From the NCBI GenBank assembly GCA_037045155.1, contig JBAOIG010000005.1, positions 620,001 through 684,000 of the forward strand: DNA of 64,000 nucleotides, in the 5' to 3' direction. Shown in pieces: positions 17,685 to 26,028 of this stretch (position 1 is its first letter; every line of letters begins with the position of its first letter). Source of the stretch: Thermomicrobiales bacterium. GTDB taxonomy: Bacteria; Chloroflexota; Chloroflexia; Thermomicrobiales; CFX8. The notes beneath the pieces are model-generated. The model was not told where the DNA came from. It searched no databases and saw nothing but the letters and a program-made list of their open reading frames with translations. A program made the translations under genes and the position numbers.

Positions 17685-18995
17685 GTGAGCATGCGGCGGC
17701 GCCTCGACAAGGTCGACACACGCATGACACGAGCGTCGCGCCGCATGCGCGCGGATATCGGCGCCCTCGGGCCAGGGCTGATCACCGGGGTCGCGGACGA
17801 CGATCCCTCCGGCATCTCGACGTACACCGTTACCGGCGCAACCCAGGGCTACCAGCTCCTCTGGCTCAGCATTGTCACGTTGCCGATGATCATCGCGGTG
17901 CAGAGTATCTGCGCTCGGATCGGGATCGTCCGCGGGCAGGGCCTGGCGCAGACGATTGGCGAACGCTACGGCCGTGGCTGGCTCATCCCGGTCGTGGGGC
18001 TGCTATTCATCGCGAACGTGGTCAATATCGGCGCCGACATCCTGGCTATCGCGGCGGTCACCGACATGCTGACATCGATCCCTACTCGCTGGTTGGTCGC
18101 GCCGATCGGCATCGGGATCGCGCTCGTTCAGGTTATCGTCCCCTACCCACGGTTCGCCCGCTATCTGAAGGTTCTGACACTGGTTATCTTCGCCTACGTC
18201 ATCGGCGCGTTCTTCGCGAATCCGGACTGGGGAGCCGCACTCCGTGGGACGTTCGTGCCAGCGGCGGACTGGTCGGGGCCCGGGCTCCAGACCATCGTCG
18301 CCGTCCTCGGAACGACGATCTCGCCCTACCTGTTCTTCTGGCAAGCGTCGGCGGAGGTCGAAGAGGAGGAGCAGATGGGCATCGTAGCCGGGAAAGCCGA
18401 TCCTGGAGAGATCTCGCCGATTATCCGGGGCGCTCGCCTGGATATCTCGCTCGGCATGCTGCTGTCGAACATCGGCTTCTACTTCGTCGTTCTCACTTCG
18501 GCAGCGACGCTCTTCGCCAGTGGCCAGACCAACATCCAGACGGCGGAACAAGCAGCCGAGGCGCTGCGGCCACTGGCCGGCAACGCGGCCTCGATCCTGT
18601 TCGCCGTCGGCATCATCGGCACAGGTCTGCTGGCGATCCCGACGATGGCCGGATCGGTCGCCTACGCGGCAGCCGAGCTGTTCGGCTGGCCCGAGGGGCT
18701 GAACAACACGTTCCGCCGCGCGCCGCAGTTCTATTCCGTTATCGCACTGGCAACGCTTCTTGGCATCGCGATGACCTTCACGAGCCTCGGTGAGATCCGC
18801 GCCCTGTATCTGTCAGCCATCCTCAACGGGCTGATCGCGCCGCTACTGCTCGTTGTCATCATGCTGCTGGCCGGCGACCGGGCGGTGCTCGGGCAGTTCA
18901 CCGCCGGCCGGACTGTCAGGTTCATCGGTTGGACGACGACCATCGCGATGCTTGTCGTCGCGATCGTGATGCTGATCGGGCTGATCCCGACCTGA
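17685..18995 (+). CDS. Nramp-family-related divalent cation transporter
   Basis: About 436 residues with 11 hydrophobic helices. The first-helix motif is LGPGLITGVADDDPSGI, where canonical Mn/Fe transporters have DPGN. Helix 6 reads GTGLLAIPTMAGSVAYAAAE and lacks the usual metal-ligand Met and the MPH triplet. It therefore belongs to the divergent Nramp-related branch, whose ion could be Mg or Mn or something else. GTG 17685 with an upstream GGAG (or ATG 17691) is preferred over starts near 17574-17635, which overlap the divergent argF promoter and lack a ribosome site. Confidence 0.85.
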   Translation: MSMRRRLDKVDTRMTRASRRMRADIGALGPGLITGVADDDPSGISTYTVTGATQGYQLLWLSIVTLPMIIAVQSICARIGIVRGQGLAQTIGERYGRGWLIPVVGLLFIANVVNIGADILAIAAVTDMLTSIPTRWLVAPIGIGIALVQVIVPYPRFARYLKVLTLVIFAYVIGAFFANPDWGAALRGTFVPAADWSGPGLQTIVAVLGTTISPYLFFWQASAEVEEEEQMGIVAGKADPGEISPIIRGARLDISLGMLLSNIGFYFVVLTSAATLFASGQTNIQTAEQAAEALRPLAGNAASILFAVGIIGTGLLAIPTMAGSVAYAAAELFGWPEGLNNTFRRAPQFYSVIALATLLGIAMTFTSLGEIRALYLSAILNGLIAPLLLVVIMLLAGDRAVLGQFTAGRTVRFIGWTTTIAMLVVAIVMLIGLIPT

Positions 18996-19071
18996 GGCCG
19001 GCGCGCCGCCCGACACGCCAGCCGACTGATTGACGAATTTGCCCGGCCGGCCCATGGCTCGCTTCTCGCCG

Positions 19072-20724
19072 CTACGCCGCCTGGGCCATCCGGCAGTAGC
19101 ACGATGCGCGGATCGGGATATCGGCGCGAGCAATAGCGAGATCGAGGCGTGGTCGGATCATCGCGGCCAGATCATCCTCGCCCAACCTGACGAGACACTC
19201 GTAATAGCCATGCAAGCTCCAGACGTTTTCCGGGTGCTGCCGTGCCCGCGGCAACGAACCATCCAGACCCAGATCTGCACGGTAGACAGCCGCAGCATCT
19301 GCGACGCGGCCCTGCTCCAGTAGCAGCGCCCCGTAGGCATGACGGGTCGGCTGCATCCAGCCCCAGGGCTCGTCGTAGACCAGCCCATCCTCCAGCTCGA
19401 TCGATCGACGCAGGTGGGCAAACGCAGCGTCGTAATTCGCCTTGCGGTACTCCAGCTCGCCCGCCAGCATTTCAGCGGCGATTGCGAGGATGTCATGGCA
19501 GCGATTGTTGAACAGGTAACGATCATCGGGCACCCGCTCGGTCGCCGCGACAAAGCGCCGCTGCTCCTCCTCGGCCTCGCGAACCCGACCCGTCGCAGAG
19601 AATGCTACCCCCCTGGCATAGTGGATCATCGCGGTCGTCACAGAATATAGATCCGGGTCATCCGGCAGCGGCGTGTCGATGATCTCCTGCCAGCGACCGA
19701 ATCGGATCAGCACGTGCAGCTTGACCGGCATGAACCCTTCCAGCCAGTCAGCCATCGGAGGCGACTCGACACGCAGCAGCTCTGGCGGGATTGTCGCAAT
19801 CACCTCGTCGGCTGTATTCAACGCAACCTCCGACTGGCCCAGAAACATCGCGCCGTACACCTTGAAGTGATAATTATGGACACGATATAGCGTATAGAAG
19901 TTCATTGCGCCTTCACGCTCGCGATACTTCTCATCGGCGATAATCGCATCATGGTTGGACGCGACAACCTGATAGTAGTGCCCACAGAGAACATCGATAT
20001 GTGTCGGCATGTGTCGGAGATGGCCGGAATCTGGCGCAAGATCACGCAGCCAGTCCGATGCGCGTAGCGCCAGCTCGGGAAACGGCGACATCTCCATTAG
20101 ATGAATGTACATGTGCAGCACGCCGGGGTGGACGCGGCTGGCCGGATTCTCCAGCGCACGTTCAAGGATCGCCCGCGCTTCATCGGTGTCGGCATCATCG
20201 GCGACGCCGCCGGTCGACAGGTCCCAGAGCGCCCAGGGAGTGCGGTTCATCAGCGCCTCGGCGGCCAGCGCGGCGATATCGAGGTCGTCAGGATGGCTGG
20301 CGTAGACTGCTCGCATCGCGGCAGCATACGCATCGGTCCACGGGGCAAAATCCTCCGGTGGCTCGTCTGCCTGGTAGCGCGACGCGAGCGCCGCGATCAG
20401 CGCGCGTTCGGCCGGCTGCGCGCCACCGGCCAACGCGGCAGCCTGCTCCGTGGCCGCGTGCGTCCTGGCGACAGCGTTCGCCAGATCGACGCGGTCGAAC
20501 ATCTCCCACGTCTTGTTGTAATTCGGGCCGGCCGCGTAGGCGATGCCCCAATAGGCCATTGCGCACGACGGATCCGCCTCGGCTGCTCGCTCGAAGCAGC
20601 GGATAGCCTCCTCGTGGTGAAAGCCATAGATCCAGCTCAGGCCACGGTCGAACCAGCGCTGAGCGTCAGATGAGGCCGTGGTGACCGGACGGGTGTGAGC
20701 GCCGAGATCGAAATAATCGGTCAT
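19072..20724 (-). CDS. Tetratricopeptide-repeat protein
   Basis: About 550 residues from ATG 20724, which has AAAGGA 8-9 nt upstream. An early TPR reads WIYGFHHEEAIRCFERAAEADPSCAMAYWGIAYA and others follow in the C-terminal third (EYRKANYDAAFAHLRRSIELED; GALLLEQGRVADAAAVYRADL). No signal peptide or catalytic motif is visible. Proteins of this layout occur singly in many soil bacteria with unknown role, probably as protein-protein scaffolds. It stands alone, tail to tail with the Nramp gene. Confidence 0.85.
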   Translation of the reverse strand: MTDYFDLGAHTRPVTTASSDAQRWFDRGLSWIYGFHHEEAIRCFERAAEADPSCAMAYWGIAYAAGPNYNKTWEMFDRVDLANAVARTHAATEQAAALAGGAQPAERALIAALASRYQADEPPEDFAPWTDAYAAAMRAVYASHPDDLDIAALAAEALMNRTPWALWDLSTGGVADDADTDEARAILERALENPASRVHPGVLHMYIHLMEMSPFPELALRASDWLRDLAPDSGHLRHMPTHIDVLCGHYYQVVASNHDAIIADEKYREREGAMNFYTLYRVHNYHFKVYGAMFLGQSEVALNTADEVIATIPPELLRVESPPMADWLEGFMPVKLHVLIRFGRWQEIIDTPLPDDPDLYSVTTAMIHYARGVAFSATGRVREAEEEQRRFVAATERVPDDRYLFNNRCHDILAIAAEMLAGELEYRKANYDAAFAHLRRSIELEDGLVYDEPWGWMQPTRHAYGALLLEQGRVADAAAVYRADLGLDGSLPRARQHPENVWSLHGYYECLVRLGEDDLAAMIRPRLDLAIARADIPIRASCYCRMAQAA

Positions 20725-20983
20725 CAGGTTGTTCCTTTGCTGCGTTACGACTGTCTCGGGGAACAATCGCGGGAGACGGGGCGGGCCAACGAACTACCAG
20801 TCATGAGGATCAATAGTGGAGGATGGCGAGCCCATTGTCCACTGATCCTTGCCGGCCGAGGCGAGATGAGCCTACGATGGCATACCTTCTGCGTCGTCTG
20901 GAAGTGCCCGGCACGGACGCGAGGCCAGCTGCAACGAGGCGGCGCCCGCCGTGCCGACTACGGGGGAAGGGTTCAGTAGCTGC

Positions 20984-22201
20984 ATGGCTAACGGTATTGT
21001 CGTAATCGGCGCGGGGATTGCTGGTGGTAGAGCAGTCGAAGCGCTCCGAAAAGAAGGGTTCGAGGGAAACATTACCCTGGTCGGTGCAGAGCCGGAGTTG
21101 CCCTACGAGCGTCCCCCTCTTTCCAAGGGGTTCATGACAGGCGAGATTGCAGAGGGTGCGTTCACCATCACGTCCGCCGAGCAATATGCCGATCAACGCA
21201 TCGATGCCCGACTGGGCCGGCAGGCTACAAGCCTCGATCCGACGAGCAAGAGCGTGACACTGGACGACGGTGAGACGTTGGAATACGACCAGTTGCTGAT
21301 CGTAACCGGCGCTTCACCAAGGCGGATGACGGTCCCGGGCCACGAGCTCGCCGGCATCCACTACCTGCGCACCCTGGCCGATTCACGGGCGATCCGCGAC
21401 GACCTTGCCAACGCTGAGAACGTGGCGATTGCCGGGATGGGATTCATCGGCGCTGAGCTCGCGGCATCGGCTCGCACACTCGGCAAACATGTGACGACGA
21501 TTGAGTCACAGCCTGTGCCGCTGGCGCCCGCGCTGGGCCACGAGGTGGCCGAGCGGATCGTCGGTATCCATCGCAGCCACGGCGTCGAGATGTTTACCGG
21601 CGAGAGAGTTACCGGCTTCGAGGGCAATGGCCGAGTCCAGCGGGTTGTCATGGCTTCTGGCCACGCCGTTCCTTGCGACATGGTTGTCGTGGGAATCGGG
21701 GTCATACCGAACACACAGTGGCTCGAGGGGTCGGGGATCGAGATCGAGAACGGCATCGTCGTCGATGAATACTGCCGGACGAGCCTGCCAGATGTTTTCG
21801 CGGCCGGTGATGTCGCCAACTGGTGGAGCCAACGGTACGGTCGACGGCTGCGAATCGAGCACTTCGACCACGCCGGCAACCAGGCGGTTGCGGCGGCGAA
21901 GGTGATGCTCGGGCAGGATAAGCCGTACGACCCGGTGCCGTATTTCTGGTCCGACCACTACGACATCAGCCTGCAGGTGGCCGGCACGACTCGCGATCAC
22001 GACGAGGTGATCTTCCGAGGCGCCGTTGCCAGCGGGTCGTGGTCGGCGTTCTATCTCGCGAGCGGCGAGCTACGCGCGGCATTGTCCGCGAACCGATTCA
22101 AGGATTTCTCGGCGGGACGGAGGATGCTACGGGCCGGCACGCCCGTCACCGCCGACCAGCTTGCCGACGAAAGCATCGAGCTGAAGACGTTACTCGCCTG
22201 A
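20984..22201 (+). CDS. FAD-dependent pyridine-nucleotide oxidoreductase, ferredoxin/rubredoxin reductase type
   Basis: 405 residues from ATG 20984. VIGAGIAGGRAVEALRKEGF is the FAD-binding motif; YERPPLSKGFM is the pattern of the BenD/BphA4/rubredoxin-reductase group. VAIAGMGFIGAELAASARTLG binds NAD(P)H and DVFAAGDVANWW is the second FAD motif. The last 85 residues (WSDHYDISLQVAG) form the Reductase_C domain. It should pass electrons from NAD(P)H to a ferredoxin or rubredoxin, but no partner gene is adjacent. Confidence 0.9.
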   Translation: MANGIVVIGAGIAGGRAVEALRKEGFEGNITLVGAEPELPYERPPLSKGFMTGEIAEGAFTITSAEQYADQRIDARLGRQATSLDPTSKSVTLDDGETLEYDQLLIVTGASPRRMTVPGHELAGIHYLRTLADSRAIRDDLANAENVAIAGMGFIGAELAASARTLGKHVTTIESQPVPLAPALGHEVAERIVGIHRSHGVEMFTGERVTGFEGNGRVQRVVMASGHAVPCDMVVVGIGVIPNTQWLEGSGIEIENGIVVDEYCRTSLPDVFAAGDVANWWSQRYGRRLRIEHFDHAGNQAVAAAKVMLGQDKPYDPVPYFWSDHYDISLQVAGTTRDHDEVIFRGAVASGSWSAFYLASGELRAALSANRFKDFSAGRRMLRAGTPVTADQLADESIELKTLLA

Positions 22202-22267
22202 CACTACGGGTACATCTCCTGGCTCGCGGCGTATCGCATCGTGCTTCAAGTAGAAAGGGAGCCTGCC

Positions 22268-22765
22268 ATGCGCAGCAGAGCACGACTTTTCGGCCATCCG
22301 ATTCACCAACAGCTGATCGTCTTCCCGCTGGGACTTCTGGCGACGGCGACACTGTTCGACATCATCAACCGGATCTTCGGCTGGACCAGCCTCTCAGCGG
22401 CTGCGTACTACATGATCGCGGCTGGAATCATCGCCGGCCTCATTGCCGCCGTATTCGGATTCATTGACTGGACTGCAATCCCCAACGGGACGCGGGCGAA
22501 GCGGGTCGGGCTGACCCACGGCGCGAGCATGTTCGTTGCCGTCGTCCTGTTCATCATCGCCTGGTTCCTGCACGACCACAGCAACCCATCGGCGTTGGCG
22601 CTCGTCCTCCAGATCGTCGGCTCAGGCATCGCGGTCGTCGGCGGCTGGCTCGGCGGCGAGCTGGTCGACCACCTCGGCATCGGCGTTGAGCCGGGCGCAA
22701 ACCCCGACGCCGCTGGCTCGTTCGATCACGAGCCGGCCGGCGACGGTGGGCTGGCCCACGGCTGA
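22268..22765 (+). CDS. DUF2231 membrane protein
   Basis: 165 residues from ATG 22268, preceded by AAAGGGAGC. LFGHPIHQQLIVFPLGLL with the conserved HP and four membrane helices define DUF2231. The family's function is unknown; members often sit with cytochrome- or metal-related genes. The next gene (GH15) starts 4 nt after its stop, so they share a transcript. Confidence 0.85.
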   Translation: MRSRARLFGHPIHQQLIVFPLGLLATATLFDIINRIFGWTSLSAAAYYMIAAGIIAGLIAAVFGFIDWTAIPNGTRAKRVGLTHGASMFVAVVLFIIAWFLHDHSNPSALALVLQIVGSGIAVVGGWLGGELVDHLGIGVEPGANPDAAGSFDHEPAGDGGLAHG

Positions 22766-22769
22766 TTCG

Positions 22770-24656
22770 ATGACGCCGCATACGCGGGCGGCGGGCGGCT
22801 CATGCCCACCCGCCGCCTATCCGCCGATTTCCGACTACAGCCTGATCGGCAACTGCCGGAGCGCCGCGCTGATCGGGCGCGACGGCGCGATCGACTGGCT
22901 CTGCTGGCCTCGCTTCGATAGCAACGCCATCTTCGCCGCGATCCTCGACCAGGGTCGCGGCGGCACGTTTCGCATTCGACCAGTCGGGGACGCTGAGATT
23001 CAGCGCCGCTATCTGCCCGGCACGGCCATCGTCGAGACCACCTACCGCACGTCTGGTGGCGCATGCGTCGTGCGTGACCTGATGCCGGTCGTGGACGAAC
23101 GAGACAAGCGCACGATGCTCGTGCCGGAGCACGAGATCCTCCGGGAGATCGAAGGGCTGGCCGGCGAGGTCGTCATCGAGGTCGAATATGCCCCCCGACC
23201 CGGTTTCGGGCTTGACAGCCTCCGGCTCGTCGATCGCCATGGTTTCGGAATCTGGTGCGAGGCGGGCGGCGCGCTTTACTTGCAGAGCGATATCCCCCTT
23301 ACGATCAGTCGTGACGGGCAAACCGCATCGGGCAGTGCGCCCGTGCAAGCGGGGCAGCGGCGGTATCTCTCGCTCGGCTTCTCCAGCGACGGGCCGGCGG
23401 TCATTCCTCCGCTCGGCGACGCGGCGCGCGAGCGGATCGAGCGCGCGGGCGCGTGGTGGAGCGCGTGGGCCGGCCGCTGTCAGTACGACGGACCGTATCG
23501 CGAAGCGGTCGTCCGCAGCGCGATCACGCTCAAGCTCCTGACGTTCGCCCCGTCCGGCGCAATCATCGCCGCGCCGACGACGTCACTCCCCGAACAACCC
23601 GGCGGCGACAAGAACTGGGACTATCGCTTCTGCTGGCTCCGCGATGCTTCCTTCACCGTCCGGGCACTCTACGATCTTGGCTACACAGAAGAGGCAGAGG
23701 CGTTCGTGAGCTGGACGCTGCATTCGACACGACTCTCGTGGCCGAACCTTCGGGTACTTTACGATGTCTACGGCCGGCAACCGCGGGGCGAGCGAGAGCT
23801 TCAGCATCTCGAAGGATTCGCGCAGTCCCAGCCGGTGCGTGTCGGCAATGGCGCGCAGGGGCAGTTACAGCTCGATGTCTACGGAGAGGTAATTGACGCC
23901 GCATGGCAGCTCGTCGCGCGCGGCGGCAAGATCGACCGGCAGACAGCGACGCTGCTTCGCGGGCTGGGGGAGACGGTCTGCCGGCGCTGGCGCGAGCCCG
24001 ACAGTGGCATCTGGGAGCCGCGCGGCCCGCTTCAGCACCACACCCACTCGAAGCTGCTGTGCTGGGTCGCGCTCGACCGGCTGCTGGCGCTCCAGCACAC
24101 GCAGGGGTTCGAGCTCCCGGTCGCGCGGTTCGTCGCCGAGCGGAGCGCAATTCGCGCTGCGATCGAACAGCAGGCATTCAATCCGCGGCTGGACGCCTAT
24201 GCCGGAGCATTGGGCGGCGATCAGCTGGACGCCAGCGTCCTGACGATACCGCTCTACGGCTTCGTCGACGCCAGCAGCCTGCGGATGCGCTCGACGTGGG
24301 CAGCGGTGGATCGGCAGCTGGGCAACGGCGCATTCGTCTACCGCTATCGGACGCCGGGGGAAGTGCCCGACGAGGGAACGTTCGCCATCTGCGCCTTCTG
24401 GGCGATCCAGTGCCAGGCGAAATCCGGCGACCAGGCTGGCGCGACCGCACGCTTCGATCGGCTACTCGCCTGCGCCAATGACGTCGGGCTCCTCGCCGAG
24501 GAGATCGACCCGCGCGACGGCGCAGCGCTGGGCAACTTCCCGCAAGGGTTCAGCCACATCGGCCTGATCAACGCTGCGCTGGCGCTCTCCGCGCCGCCGG
24601 CGCAGCGCGATGTTCCCACGCATATGCCGAACATAATGGAAGCCGGGCTAACTTGA
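22770..24656 (+). CDS. Glycoside hydrolase family 15 protein (glucoamylase/trehalase-like)
   Basis: 628 residues from ATG 22770. PPISDYSLIGNCRSAALIGRDGAIDWLCWPRFDS is the N-terminal trehalase-like domain and NWDYRFCWLRDASFTVRALYDLGY opens the (alpha/alpha)6 barrel. EEIDPRDGAALGNFPQGFSHIGLINAA is the conserved end with a likely catalytic acid. No signal peptide is seen, so it is cytoplasmic and probably cleaves trehalose or short alpha-glucans. It lies between DUF2231 and a small membrane protein, with stops and starts touching on both sides. Confidence 0.92.
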   Translation: MTPHTRAAGGSCPPAAYPPISDYSLIGNCRSAALIGRDGAIDWLCWPRFDSNAIFAAILDQGRGGTFRIRPVGDAEIQRRYLPGTAIVETTYRTSGGACVVRDLMPVVDERDKRTMLVPEHEILREIEGLAGEVVIEVEYAPRPGFGLDSLRLVDRHGFGIWCEAGGALYLQSDIPLTISRDGQTASGSAPVQAGQRRYLSLGFSSDGPAVIPPLGDAARERIERAGAWWSAWAGRCQYDGPYREAVVRSAITLKLLTFAPSGAIIAAPTTSLPEQPGGDKNWDYRFCWLRDASFTVRALYDLGYTEEAEAFVSWTLHSTRLSWPNLRVLYDVYGRQPRGERELQHLEGFAQSQPVRVGNGAQGQLQLDVYGEVIDAAWQLVARGGKIDRQTATLLRGLGETVCRRWREPDSGIWEPRGPLQHHTHSKLLCWVALDRLLALQHTQGFELPVARFVAERSAIRAAIEQQAFNPRLDAYAGALGGDQLDASVLTIPLYGFVDASSLRMRSTWAAVDRQLGNGAFVYRYRTPGEVPDEGTFAICAFWAIQCQAKSGDQAGATARFDRLLACANDVGLLAEEIDPRDGAALGNFPQGFSHIGLINAALALSAPPAQRDVPTHMPNIMEAGLT

Positions 24657-25135
24657 TGAACTGGACGGGTGTGATCCTCTGGGGATTCGTCGCGACGGTC
24701 TTTCTGACCGGCATCGTGTCGGCGGCGCAGGGCCTGCGGCTGACGCGGATGAGCATCCCCTTCATGCTGGGCACGATGTTGACACCCGACCACGACCGCG
24801 CCCAACTGTTCGGGACGATGATCCATTTCGCCAATGGCTGGCTGTTTGCCTTCGTCTACGCAGCCGCCTTTGAGAGCTGGGGCCGCGCAACATGGTGGGC
24901 CGGCGTGGTGATCGGCATCGTCCAGGCGACATTCGTCCTGACGGTCGGCATGGCGTTCCTGCCGGGGATGCACCCGCGAATGGCCGGGGAGCAGCGCGGC
25001 CCGACCCCGACGCGCCAACTCGAACCGCCCGGATTTCTCGCGCTCCACTATGGCCGGCGAACACCACTGGTCGTCTTCGCCGCCCACCTGATCTACGGCG
25101 CAATCCTCGGCGGCTTCTACCATCTGGCCGGCTAG
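24656..25135 (+). CDS. Small multi-pass membrane protein, function unknown
   Basis: 159 residues with four hydrophobic helices. Its ATG at 24656 shares one base with the GH15 stop (TGATG), so it is translationally coupled. A conserved-looking loop, GMHPRMAGEQRGPTPTRQLE, lies between helices 3 and 4. I recall similar proteins of unknown role in other soil bacteria but cannot name a family. Its association with DUF2231 and GH15 suggests a shared envelope or sugar role; this is only context. Confidence 0.8.
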   Translation: MNWTGVILWGFVATVFLTGIVSAAQGLRLTRMSIPFMLGTMLTPDHDRAQLFGTMIHFANGWLFAFVYAAAFESWGRATWWAGVVIGIVQATFVLTVGMAFLPGMHPRMAGEQRGPTPTRQLEPPGFLALHYGRRTPLVVFAAHLIYGAILGGFYHLAG

Positions 25136-25290
25136 ACCCGGCGTTTAGCGCACGCACAATCGGCCGGTGTCGAGACTGTCGGTCACCACTCAGCACCATA
25201 ACCAGCCCGTTTGACCTGCTACCATCCGACTCGGCCGTCGCTCGGATCGATCGGTCTCCGTCTCTTCGGCCCACTACGAGAGGATGATCC

Positions 25291-25797
25291 ATGAATGACG
25301 GATTGGTCGATGCCTTCAACCATAGCGCCTGGGCGACGAACCTCGTCCTCGATACATGCCGCGGCCTGTCAGACGAGCAGCTGAGCTCGGCAGTGACCGG
25401 CACCTACGGCAGCATCATCGCCACGCTGCGCCATATCGTGTCCAGCGAGGCGAGCTATTATCGGCGGCTCTCCGGAGAGGACGTGAGCTGGCACAACGAC
25501 GAGATCGAATCGGCAGACATCGCCACACTGACAACGCACGCGGAGGACATGGCCGACCGCTGGCAGCGCTTCCTTGCCACGCCGTTCGATGCCGAGCGGA
25601 CATTCATCGTTCCCTGGGACGAGGGAGTCGAGCGCGATGTGCCGGCCGGCGTCGTGCTCGCTCAGGCGCTGCACCACGCGGGCGAGCATCGCACCCAGGT
25701 CTGCACGACGCTGACGGCGATCGGCGTGCCGCCGCTGGAGCTGGGCGTCTGGGAGTTTGCCGAGGCCACGAACCGCGCGCTGGTGCGAACAGGCTGA
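25291..25797 (+). CDS. DinB-family protein
   Basis: 168 residues, four-helix bundle. Likely metal-binding His are in SIIATLRHIVSSEASYY and in AQALHHAGEHRTQV, the usual DinB positions. ATG 25291 has GAGAGGATGATCC upstream. The protein is probably a thiol-dependent transferase or an uncharacterised stress protein. It stands alone. Confidence 0.87.
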   Translation: MNDGLVDAFNHSAWATNLVLDTCRGLSDEQLSSAVTGTYGSIIATLRHIVSSEASYYRRLSGEDVSWHNDEIESADIATLTTHAEDMADRWQRFLATPFDAERTFIVPWDEGVERDVPAGVVLAQALHHAGEHRTQVCTTLTAIGVPPLELGVWEFAEATNRALVRTG

Positions 25798-25823
25798 CGT
25801 GAATAACCCGGAACCGGACGCCG

Positions 25824-25971
25824 GTCGATACTCCGAGTACACCAGCGCGAGATGGAGGCGTTGTTGCACTACAACGGGCTGGCCATCCGCGAGGTCTACG
25901 GCGACTGGGACCGCAGCCCGCTTACGCGCGCAAGTCCGCGGATGATCTATGTCTGCAACGCGCGCGCCTGA
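25824..25971 (+). pseudogene. C-terminal remnant of a SAM-dependent methyltransferase
   Basis: About 45 codons without a start, reading EMEALLHYNGLAIREVYGDW, then DRSPLTRASPRMIYV and a TGA. This is the usual last segment of Methyltransf_11/25-type proteins. The catalytic domain is absent, so it is a relic left by deletion. Confidence 0.55.
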
Positions 25972-25975
25972 CACG

Positions 25976-26007
25976 AAAAAGCCCGCCCCGCGCGATGCGG
26001 GGCGGGC
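25976..26007 (-). terminator. Rho-independent terminator of the substrate-binding protein gene
   Basis: On the minus strand an 11-bp stem GCCCGCCCCGC / GCGGGGCGGGC with a 5-nt loop is followed by TTTTT. It lies 22 bp beyond the stop of the gene that ends at 26029. Confidence 0.85.
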
Positions 26008-26028
26008 CAGACCTATGCACCGAGATGA

